Assembly (NCBI GenBank): GCA_017506865.1
Contig: JAFCMP010000532.1
Location: 62,001-126,000 of the forward strand
Direction: 5' to 3'
Length of the DNA stretch: 64,000 nt
DNA from: Tribonema minus
Taxonomy: Eukaryota; Sar; Xanthophyceae; Tribonematales; Tribonemataceae
A program made the translations under genes and the position numbers. Positions 46,965 to 59,140 of the stretch are shown here, one piece after another. Position 1 is the first letter of the stretch. Every line of letters starts with the position of its first letter. The notes below the pieces were generated by a model. It made no database searches. It saw only the letters and a list, made by a program, of their open reading frames with translations, and had not been told where the DNA came from.

Positions 46965-49900
46965 GTTGCTGCACAGGGGGGGGGGGGGGGCTTAGCGCAG
47001 GCGTCGTGCATGATGGCAGGAATGAAATCTGAGCGGAGGGCACCGGTCGCCGTGCGGTCTTTGGCTTTTGCGCAGCGCGCTTTGATGATTTGACTTCCAT
47101 TGCTAACGGCGAGCGCCTGTATCATGTAGCGGATCTCACGCCTAAACACGGTCCCCCCCTGTTGCGATGCGTGTATGCATGCGCAGCTCGCACGCCGTGG
47201 GGCATGACATTCATCGCCTTGCCCTGACCAGTGTGCAGCCCCTCGCCACAGACAGCGCCGTCATCGCTGCCAAGACTCTGCACGCAGCCTCCGCTCGCAT
47301 GGGCGCGACTCCAAACTTCAACAGTCGCTGCTGCACCCGCGCGCGCGCACGTGCAGGTTCCAGATGCGGGCGGCGCTGCACGCCGGCAGCGTCCTGGATC
47401 GCCGTGTGCGAGGCCTCGTGACGGGAGGAGCGCGGCTCGCGGCGGCGGCGCCCGCGATGCTCGTCGCCGCGCTGCGGAGCGTCAACACGCGCAAAGCGCA
47501 ACCGCAAGTGCTGGTGGTGGCCGTCGAGGAGGAGGTGCAGCCGCTCTTCGAGATGCTCGAGAGGGCCGCCGCCGCGATCGCCGGCGGCGGCGCGCAGCCG
47601 GGACAGTCCCCGACGAACGGCGGCGTCACGGTGAGACGCACTGTCGAGACGCGATTGGGGGGGTTAGGTTCACGGCGGGGGGGGAGACAAGGGTTAAAGT
47701 TAGGGCTATGTTTATAGATGTAGTAGAGGTATTGTTAGGTTCAGGTTAGAGTTAGGGTTTCGAGTTGGGGCTAGGGTCAGGGTTAGGATAGGTTTAGGTT
47801 TGTGAGGGGCTGCACCTGTCATAGTTTGCTGATGTGCAGCGGGCGCGTGCAGCTTAGGGTTAGGGTTGGGATTAGGGTAAGGGTCAGGGCTAGGATTAGG
47901 GTCGGGGTTAGGGTTAGGGCAGAGCCCCGTCCTCCTATGTAGCAAGTCGGGCCGGGGTCAGCCAGTTGATGCCTGTGCCGTGCAAGGGGGTATGCGTGGC
48001 GCATGGCCCTGTATGCGCCTCTTGTCGAAGTGACAGCGCGCGCCATGTGTGCTTGCGGATAATGGAGCCTCGGTCACTAGATGCGGCCAAGCCTGAATGC
48101 ATAGTGTGAAGTGTGGTGGTAAAAGCCAGCTGTTGCGGTGCCCACGGCCGTATGAGCCTTGTGCGCAGGTGCTGTGATCAACGGTGTGATCGGAGCGGTA
48201 TGTGTGAACTTCAAGTGCTGACAGACAGCAGCGTCACACATGAAGTTGACTGGTGACATGACATGATGCCCCGTGCAGCAGGACGCACCTGACTGCACGA
48301 GGCATGGCTGCCTGTGTGCGTGTCGCGCCAGTTTCCGGTGAAAGCGCGCATGCGGCGCATCGTAACCCTAGTGGAGGGCGCCAAACCCTATATCACATGG
48401 GTCACGCATGTATGATGCATTTCGACTGGTACAAGCGCATACAGTACAGTTCTTGACGGACTGTTAGTCACCAAATCTGACTGTGCGCTCCCTCCTCATA
48501 GGTGTGCACCCCATGGACGTTTGGCCAGGAACAGACGCCGGTGACGCAGCACGTTGTCGTGGGCACCTGCTACGAGGTATGTACGTGGTTCGCATCAGCC
48601 GCACGGACCGCATGGTGCCTCAACGTTACGCTCACATACAGTGCCGTTACAACTGTAAGTGCCACGTGCATGCCATCGGCGAGGTGACAGTGGCTGTTTT
48701 GTTAAGGCGGTCGTGCTCTGTCAGCTCAAGTATGGGTCTGTCACCCATCTCAATCAGTTGTTGCAGCACACGGTGGCCAGTCACTGCGTTGGCCTGAAGT
48801 TTGACCGCTGCGCACCCGAGAGAAGTTCAATGTTGAAGAATGCAACTGGGCCCCAGCACTGCGGTACAATCCTGTCATAGTGCTGTGTGCGTGCCGTGCT
48901 CAAGCGCGCCCGTGCTGCATCACTAGGCCGCACAGCGCACCAGGTATGTACACCAACGGCAGAGCGTCGCACGGCTGCTGCATATGCCATCGGTAGCTGT
49001 CACTGGCATCACACTGGCGCTCCTTTCGTACACGCTGTGTGCAGCTGGAATGGTGGCTGCGCCGGGGCTACGTGGCCGCCTCCGACGTCGCCATGCTGGT
49101 GGTGGCGAGCGCTGATAAAGTGCTTCTGGCAATGAACGCGGCGGAGGACCTGATGTTCATCAGTGATTGCGCGAGGTGAGCACATGCGCGCTCGGCAGCA
49201 GCAATGCGCCGCGCTCGCACACACCGCTTCATGTGACCGCCTGTGAACAAAGTTGAAGTTGAGTTTGCGGTTGAAGTGCGCCCTCGGCGAGTCTGCGAGC
49301 GAAACCGTGAAGTGGATGGTTTTTGAAGTATCATCAGGATCTGATCAGCCAGCACACGCTAAGCTCTCTCCAGCAATCCGAGTCGTACCTGCCGCATTTG
49401 ACTTGATGTAGTCTCAAAGCTCCTGTGCAGAAGTGAGGGCCAGAATGACATAGGTATGGCGGATTCGAGGTTGGCACTTGTGCACTCTGTTTCCCCCTCC
49501 AACACCTGCATCCAGATCACACTGTCAGGCAGAACAGCATACAAAACGCACAGGGTACACACGGCCACGACATCAGGTCGCTTCGATGGGATGCGCCTGC
49601 TGCAGATGGTATTATGCCACAGTCACTCACCTGCCTCCGGGATCCTGGTGCCCTTGTCTACGCAACCGATGACTGTCGCACCCTAAGACACAAGCATGCT
49701 CATCCTCAAGTTTGAGGTTGCAAGACAGCGGCATCGCTTGATGTGGAACGACTGCCCGAGGCCAAGCGATGAGTGCACTGTCACACGTACAGCCTGGCAC
49801 AATCAGCAAGTTCCGCCAGGATTGATTGCAGCTGAGGCATGTGTAAAAAGGGTCAGCTGCGCTCGCGAACGCATAGCAGGTATCACGACCAAGGACTTGG

Positions 49901-52900
49901 CGAGTAGATGTCGTGTGAGGTGAAAGTGCACGACACGAGCGGGAATGTCTCAAGCCACATGTGCAAACACGCCTGCCGGCCGCCGTGGTGCTCGTTGTTG
50001 CCCCGTGTCTGATGCTCGATGAGACACTCACCGCCGGCGCTGCTCTTGCCTGTGTGCGGCAGCGAGGGCCTCTCTCTTCTCGCGTGCTGCGGGGTCCTGC
50101 AGAAGAAGACTGCGGCAGTGCTGGGTCAGCTCGCGCCTGCATCGGGGGACATTGCGTGTCTCATGTTGAGGGAGCCGTCACCGCCGGTGAGCACCCTCTA
50201 TGTACACGCTGCGTACACGCTGCGATTTGCCCTTGTCGACACTGCTAAGTAGGTAGCGTTGAAGGGCTGCCACGAGGTAGCTGATGCCATCACTCGCAAA
50301 CACTACTTACACAGACGGAGAGTCAAGTACGTAGTCTGCTTTCCTGGTCCCTGTAACAGGCGCAAGCTGCACGGGCGGTTGGCTTTCACAGATGCGCACG
50401 ACTTTGACGTTTGTCGCTCTCAAGTTATTATTGGGTACAGCAGACGCCAGTATGGAGTAGCGGCCAAGGTGGCTATGCATGATCGAACACCTTCTAGCGT
50501 TGTGCTGTGTTGTCAGTACTTGGCACGCCGCGCGCGCTTGCAGCAACGTACTTACAGCGCGCGCCTGACCACCGCGTTGTTGAGCTCCGCACTAAACTTC
50601 AAGTTGAGCTTTGTGCTCTTCAAGTCGCGCTTTGTGCTGAGCCCTACGACCAAAATGTGAGCGATGCGTCAAGTAGCTCGAGCTATATGCGTCAAGCGGC
50701 CTGTGACTGCTGCAGCAGCGCTCACCTGTCAACGACGGCCGCTGCGCACGGTGCGCAGGCGCGAGGCCTGCGCGCAGCCGCCGCTGCAGCCGCCGCCGCG
50801 GACGCGGCGCGGCGCGCCGCTCGCGAGCGCAGAGACGCGGTCGCCGCCAACAACGCTGAGGCCGTCGAGCGCGCCGCGGCGGCGCGGCGCAGCGGCCGCC
50901 AGCGCAAGTTCAAGTGGGCGGAGGAGTGCGTGGGTGATGGGGCGGCGGACCCCAGCGTCAACAATGACGTCGAGAAGGAGCAGTGGCGTCTGCTAGAGGA
51001 TCTCGACTGGCAGGGGCGCTTCGTCACCACCAAGTGCGTGCGTCTGTGCATGTGTTGGTGTGTGTGTGTGCGTGCGTGTTGAAGTACATGTGTCTTTGCG
51101 TGCGCGCGTGTGTGTGTGGTGGGAGGGGGCGCAGGGGGTAGAAGGGGGGTCTCGGCGCAGGCATCTCGCATGTGGGATGAGCTCGTAGCGCGCTGATTGC
51201 CGTGCGCTGCCTGTGGCCTTTGTCTTGGCGACTGTCGTGGGTGTACCACGCGGCACACGGCGCGCATGACATCGCCTCGCCCTGACCGATGTGCTGAGCG
51301 TTGATCTTCCTTTCACCAGAAAGCACCAGCAATGCTGACCATGACAACACTCTGTCGCACATCTTTTTGAATGGTATGGCGTGAGACTTGACATCTCCTG
51401 TCGGCTCTTCGCGCCTGCGTGCTTGCACGTGCGTACAGGTATCACCTGCGCGCGGCGCTGCTGGCGGGCCGCATCCTCCACGAGCGACAGGAGAACCGGA
51501 CGCAGGCCGAAGCCGCCGAAAACGCCGAAACCGCCGAAACCGACGGCGACGTCCCGGCGGCCCCGCACGAGAACCTGGTACTGGCAGAGGCTCCGCCCGC
51601 CACGGCTGAGCCCACGCTGCTCGCCGCTGCGCTGCGGAGCGTAAACAGGCACATTGCGCGCACGCAAGTGCTGGTAGTGACTACCGTGGCAGAACAGCGA
51701 GTGGTGGATCTCAAAGACGCTCGGGGAGATGGTCGACATCACGCACGCGGGAGCGCCCGCTCTGACGGTGAGCTGCGCTGTGCGCATTGGCGGTTAGGGT
51801 GAGCAGCAGGACTAGGTAGGGTGAGGGTTAGGGTAGGGTTGGGGTTAGATCAGGGTTAGCGTGAGGGTCAGGGGTAGGGTTAGGGCTAGGTGTAGGGTCG
51901 GGGAGCTGCGCTGTTCGCAAGGGGGTTAGGGTGAGCAGCAGGACTAGGTAGGGTGAGGGTCACGGTTAGGGTTAGGGTTAGATTAGGGTTAGCGTGAGGG
52001 TTAGGGGTAGGGTTACGGCTACGTGTAAGGTCGGGAGCTGCGCAGTTCGCACCGGGTTAGGGTGAGCAGCACGACTAGATAGGGTGAGGGTTAGGGGTAG
52101 CGTTAGGGTTTGATTAGGGTTAGCGTGAAGGGTTAGGGTTAGGGTAGGGTTACGGCTAGGTGTAAGGTCGGGGAGCTGCGCTGTTCGCACGGGGGTTAGG
52201 GTGAGCAGGACTAGGTAGGTGTGGGTTGGGGTTAGGGTTAGCTTAGCAATATAGTTAAGGCTAGGATTAGCGCTAGGGGTGGGGTTGGGGTGGTGTGGGA
52301 TAGGGTTATGGTTAGGGTTAGTGCTGGTGTTGGGGTTAGGGTTTAGGAGACGTTGCGGGTCAGGGTTCCGGTTCACAGGTGATGATTTGCTGGTGAAACT
52401 TGTACACATACTTGCGCCAGGGGCGTGCGTGGCACAGACCCCACTAGGGCCCTCTTGTTGAGCAACATCCCAAGAGAGCTGCAGCCGATGTTTGTCACGC
52501 CTGTGTAGACTTCCACCCTGTACGGACCGTGACATCATCATGGAGGACAACAGAAGACAGATAACCAACGCGTTGCTTTGTCTCCTCCCGTAGGTGTTGA
52601 CAGCAGGGGCGGTGACAGCAAACCAGGCGCCCGCGACGCAGCACATCGTGGTGGGCACCTACAGCCAGGTACATAAGTGCTTCGCATCAGCCGCAACGCC
52701 CGCATGGTGGCCTATCGCAAGTGGCGGCCATCCACTGTGTTGGGCTCATGCGCATTCGCAGCGCTTAGAAGTTCCATTTTGAAAATTGCCGTTGGGCCCT
52801 CTGACGCGCCACCACAGCGGCGTGTTTTTGTCGAGTTGCTGCATGCGCGTCGTGCTCCCGCGCGCCCGCGCTGCATCGTTGAGCGGTCAAGCACACACAC

Positions 52901-55402
52901 CACTCGCAGCAGCGCGCGATCACTACACATGCCATCGGTGACAGGTTGTTGGCGCAACGCTGATGCATCTTTTGTACTTCTACACGCTGTGTGCAGCTGG
53001 CTGCGTGCCTGCGCTCCGGCCACATCCCGGGCGCGGCCGTCAGCACGCTGGTCGTGATGGAGACCGCCGGTTTGCTCAAGGCGCCGAAGGCTGCAGACGC
53101 GTTCATGTTCATCAGGGACTGCTGCGGGTGAGCGTATGCGCGCAGCAGCAACAACGCGGCGCGTTGACCGAGCACTTCACGGCTGATTGTGTGCAATGTT
53201 CAATTGGGGCTGCAGTTGAAGTATGGCGTCCCTGAGTCTTTGCAAAGTTATTTGAAGTAGGTGTATCTAGGAGAACCCAATGGGCAGGTGCAAGGAGCGT
53301 GCTGCGATTTGCGTCGCATATGATGCATTTGCAGCGTGCAGTCCGAGGACACACTGTTGAAGTTAGAGTCAGCACAGCGAGGTGGCGAAGTTCAGGTTGG
53401 GTCATATGCGTCCTGACCATTATGACAATGTCGGTGCGTGTACTTTACTGGCAAGCACAGTTGCACATCACAGATACAGGCTAGGGTCACACCACCAGGT
53501 TGAAGTTGCCTTGAAGGTCGTCTGCTGCACATGCTGTTGTGCAGCGCTCGACTGCGTGGTGCTCTTGTTCAGGCGACCATCGACAACGCACCAGGAGGCA
53601 CAGGTACACCGTTGTCGCTACGTTGCAAAACGGCAACAGGGCAGATTGCAAGTGCATGGCCCATTTGCCATGCGGTAGAGGCTCTGGCGTAAGCAAATGC
53701 AACCGGATGCAAGTACAGATGCAACATGCATTGCTGCGCTGAGTGCAACGCCGCGTAAAGCACAGGGGCAGCAAGACGCCCTGCACGGCATGCGGCAGGC
53801 ACATCGGAACTTGACAGGCGGCTTCTGAGGTTACACCTACTTGCGCACACGCTCGCTGGTCAGCATGCTGCCTGTCGCTGCCGCCGTGCATCCTGCGGCT
53901 CATCAACTCCTCACGCTCGTCCCTTTATCGGCGCTGCTCTTGCCTATTGCAGCGGCAAGGATCTCTGCGTGCTCGCGTGCTACCGGCGCAATGAGCCAAG
54001 TCATGATGCCACTGAGTCAGCGCTCAGGCGGCTCACGCTCCCATTGGCGAACACAGTCTGCCTCAAGCCGGCGCCAACGCCGGTGAGCGTTCTGCACGCT
54101 GAGATCCTCAGTCGTTGATAGTGCTAGTTGGTGTTGAATCGCTGACACAGAGTAGCAGATGCTATCAGCTGCAGAACTGCACAGACGACGAGTCAAGAAG
54201 TCTAAGGAGTCGGATGTAGTGTTGAAGTCTTACTTGAAGTTTAACTCCTGCATGCACGGGGCTCACGACCTCTGCGGCTGCCACTGTGAGTCAAGGGCGT
54301 GCATGCAACAGATGGTGAGCGCCGACTAGCGGCCGTTGACATCACTGTGTGTGTTGGAGTACACAACTTCAAGTGCAGTGTGGGACTGTGACTGGCCGGG
54401 GGGCGTTCCCCTTTGACCGCTGACTGCGGCTGCAGCGGGTCCAATGTACTTGTTAATCTGAGAAAAAGGAGCCCCTGTGGTTTTGCAGAAGCACGGGCAC
54501 GGCTTTGATGCTTGTGGATCTTGACGTGATCTCAGGTAGAGCAGAGATCAGTTTAGTAGCAGGCAAGATGGCGATGCATGATTGACCTCCGTCGCCGCTG
54601 TGGTGTGTCGTCGGTGCATGGCGACTCAGCGTGCGCCTGCGGTAGACGTACCTATGCCGCACGCCTGACACCGCGTTGTTGAGCTCCGCATTGAACTTCA
54701 TGTTGAGCTTTGTGCTGAGCACTGTTGAAAGCACACCATCAGCCACGTGTCCAGTGGCCTTGCGCCGCCGCAGCAGCAGTGCTCGCATCATCATGGCGAC
54801 GGCGATGCTCAGCCCGCGCTGCCGTCCGCTCTCCCCTCTTGTAGTCCGACTTGCCCCAGAGGCCGCCTCTGCACTCGGCACCGTCCGACCCCCCTGCAGT
54901 GGCGGTCCCCCCCCCTGCGACGGCGGCGGTTCGCCCCCCTGCCGCAGCACCGGTGCCACGCGCCACGCACGCCCCCTACTGCGGCGGCGGCTATTCCCAC
55001 GCGTTCACCTCCCACAAGCCGCCGGTCGTCTTCAGCGCGCGCCCGCCAGCTGCGGACCAGAATGCTGCTCCAGGGAACGTTCCTGAGAAGAAGGAGGCGA
55101 CGGCAGCGGCGCCCGCTAAGCCCGACGCGGCTGCTGCGCCGCCGACCAAGCCCTCTCCCGCGCACGACAAGGCGAGCGCTCCCGACGCCAAGGCCCCGCG
55201 CGCAACCAGCGTCGCGAAGCCCCCGCACGAGGAGCGCACCAGCACGGCGACCACCAGTAAGTCTGGCGCGAGCGACAAGAAGTCCGGAGCGGCAGCACTG
55301 CCGCGTGGTGATGCCGCTAAGGCTAGCCGCGGTCAGGCGGACGCAGCCGGGAAGCCCGAGGAGTCGACAGAGCCCGCTCCCCCCGAGACGGTCGGCGACG
55401 GC

Positions 55403-55434
<32 letters not shown>

Positions 55435-58400
55435 CGCTGCCGCCGCCGCCGCTTCCGCCGCCGCCGCTGCCGCCGCCGCCGCGGATGCGGCAAAGGAGCA
55501 CAGGACCGCAGTCGCCGCCAGCAACGCCGCGGCTGTGGAGCGCGCCGCGGCGGCGCGGCGCAGCGGCGACCGGCCGGAATCCAAGTGGGCGGAGGAGCAC
55601 ATGGGCGATGGGGCGGCGGACCGCAGCGTCAACAATGACGTTGAGAAGGAGCAGGCGTGTCTGCTGGACGCCCTCGACCGTCAGGGGTGCCCTGTGACTA
55701 ACAAGTGCGTGCATCTGTGTGTGTGTTGGTGTATGTGTATGTGTGTGTGTATGCGTCTTTGCGCGCGTGTGTGTATGTGTGTGGGGGGGGGGGGGCGGGG
55801 GGGCAAGGAGCAGCCCAGCGCAGGCATCTGTGGGATGAGCTCCTAGCACGCTGATTGGCGTACTGTCTTCGGCCTTTGTGCAGCGCACTTGTGTCATTTG
55901 AGGTCTGCCGTAAGCTGCACATGCCAATATGTAGTAGCGGTGGCCGAGCGCGCGTTTGCTGTCTTGGAGACCGTCATGGGTGTACTGCGCGGCACACCGC
56001 ACATATGACATCGCCTTGGCCTGACCAATGTGCTGAACGCTGACTTCCCTCGCCACAGAGAGCACCAGCAACGTTGACCACTACAAATTGCATCAAACAT
56101 CCGTGTATATGGTTTGGCGTGACCCTTAACGCCTACCGCCGGCTCTTTGCGCCTGCGCGCGTTTGTACGTGTGTACAGATATCAACTGCGCGCGGCGCTG
56201 CTCGCGGGCGGCATCCTCCACGCGCGACAGGAGAACCGGACGCAGGCCGAAACCGCCGGAACCGCCGAAACCGCCAAAACCGACGGCGACGTCCTGCAGG
56301 ACAACCTGGTGCTGGCAGATGCTCCGGTCGCCATGGCCGAAGCCACGCTGCTCACTGCCGCGTTGCAGAGCGTCGACAGGACAAAGGCACGCCCGCAAGT
56401 GCTAGTGGTGGTTTCGAGATTCGCGCTGCGGCAGGTCTTTGAGGCACTCGGGAAGATCATCAGCGACACTCCGCCACCGGGACTGCCCCCTCTGCAGGTG
56501 AGCAGCAGGAGAAGGGGTGACGGTGACACAAAGTTTGGGAGTTGAGGTTAAGGTAGGGTTAGGGTTAGGGTTAGGGTTAGTAAGGGTTAGCGCTACGGTA
56601 AGGGTTGGGGGAATGTTAGGATTAGGGTTCGCATGACGTTCAGAGGTGGCGTAGGGTTTCGATTCGCAGGAGAGGTGCAAGGACCAGGGTAATTGTCAAG
56701 TGCCATTTTGCTGGTGAAACTTACACTTCAAAGTACACACATTGTTGTGCCAGGTCCTTTTGTTCCAGCGATAGCAGTGGTGTTGTCGCAATACGAGCTG
56801 CAGCCGATGCTTGTGTACGCCCGCATCCTGTGCGGTCATGACATCATTGCGGAGGACACACAGTGCACAGATCATCAACGCGTTGCTCTTTCTCGTCGCG
56901 CAGATGGTGGCGACAGCTGCGTTGACAGCGGACCAGGAGCCTGCGACGCAGCATGTCGTGGTCGGCACCTGCGACGAGGTACATGTGTGCCTTTGCGTCA
57001 GCCGCAAAGACGGCATGGTGGCTTGTTGCAGGCGGCAGCTGTAGCGCTGAATGCAGTGCATACAACTTCAATATTGAAGAATGGCATGGGGCCCGACGCG
57101 CGCTCACACGCCAGCGCAGCGGCCTGGTGTCATGGTGCTGCATGCGTATTGTGCTCAAGCCCTCCCTCTTGCTGCGTTGTCCCATGCCAAGAGCCACCAC
57201 TCACAGCAGCGCACCATCACTGCACATGCCATCGGCGACAGTCGTTGGCGTAACACTGATGCATCGCTTGTACACGCTGTGTGCAGATGACTGAGCGCCT
57301 GCGCTCCGGCCACATTTCCGGCGAGGCTGTCGGCATGCTGGTCTTGTTCAACGCCAACAGAGTACTGTGTCCACCGAGGGCGAAGGATCAGCTGGCGTTC
57401 ATCAGGGACTGCTCGAGGTGAGCGCATTCGCGCAGCAGCAGCATTACGGCGCGCTCACAGAGTGCTTCATGGCTGGTGTGTGCAATGTCCAACTGGGTCT
57501 GCGGTAGAAGTGCGACCTCGGTGACTCTTTGAGAAGTACTTCAAGTACTTCGAAATAGGTCGTTGTTGGAGAACGTTGTGTACTGCTGATGGGCATGCGC
57601 CAGAGTGCGCTGCAATCTGCGTCGCATCTGATGCATCAGCAGCGACCAAGGACGCACTGTTGAAGTTAGGGTCGGCATCGACGCAAGAGGTACCACATCA
57701 AAGGCGCAGGCTGCATGTGGTCACACCACCAGGTTGTCCCGAGGGAGCACCTGCTGCACCATGGTGTTGTGCAGCGCCCGCCTGCGCAGTTGTCTTGATA
57801 AGGCGGCCGTTGACAGTGCACCAGACATAGCCATCATCGCTTCATTGCAACGCGGCAACATGGCCCTTGTCTCGCGGTGTGCCGAGCGGCAGTGGCTCTG
57901 GCGCACGCATGCGCGACAGATGCCACATGCACCAGAATGTGTCAGCTTTGCTCCCTACAATTGTGTACAGCAGAGGGGCAGTGAGACAGACGCCTTGCAC
58001 GGCGTGTGGCGGCACGGTGCAACACGACCTGCAACTGCGGAGGTCAAACTCACTCACCAGAACATCATAATGCTACCTGTCACAGCCCCGCATCTTGTGG
58101 CCCATCAAACAAATCACGCCCGTCCCTCTACCGGCGTTGCTCTTGCCCGTTGCAGCCGCGAGGATCGCTGCGTGCTCGTCTGCTGCAAGACACTGACGGA
58201 CTTCACCAAGTCAAAGCTCAAGCAGCTCACGCTTCCATTGGCGTCCACGGTCTGCCTCAGGCTGACGCCACCACCGGTGAGCATTCTGCGCCCTGCGATC
58301 CTCAGTCATTGAGAGTACTAGCTGGTGTCGAATCGCTGTCACAAAAGTGGCAGATGCTATCAGCTGCAGAACTACACAGATGGGGAGTCCAGTATGGAGA

Positions 58401-59101
58401 TCTGCAGTTGTGGTCTTATTGCAGGCGCAGACACGACAGGTGGCCGGCTTCGTAGTGACATGTGTGATGTAACGATCGGCAGCAGCCATGGCGTCAACGT
58501 CGTGCAAAGGCCGGTTACGCAATGGCTGGTGTCCAAACGACAAGGGTAAAGGCCTCGTTGACTGGCCTCATCAACTGCATCTAGCGAGCGGAATGCCTGC
58601 TTGTGATGTCAACTTGTTTTGATGTTGATCGTTTGAGCCGTGAGCATCAATGCGCGCACCGCTCAACGAGCGCTGCTTGGGAGGGGAGCGCGCAGCCACG
58701 CAGCGCAGTACTCATACGGCATATGCTTGTTGGTAGCCTTTACTAGTAAGCGTTGCTCATCACTGACGCTGCATTGTCTTCAGAAGGCACACAGCCTGCA
58801 GGTACATATGCACAAGCAAGAGATATACTTCTAAAGAGGTACCTCTTTTGATGGAAGGCGAGCATAACCTGCAGTATGTCTGTCTGGCTGTAAGAGCAGA
58901 GCTGCACTGAAGTGGGGCTGGCCCGCAGCAGCCTGCACCATTTGCCAGCATCATCATCATACAGCAGTCATTTACAAGCCCATGTGCCAGCTGGCAAGTG
59001 GCCGCCACTGCTCACAACGTCTGCGGTGGCGTGTTCTCATTGCCACAGGAGGAGCGCAGCGCGGGCTTGGGTGTCGCAAGTCAGCACCTGCAGCAGCGGA
59101 C

Positions 59102-59140
<39 letters not shown>

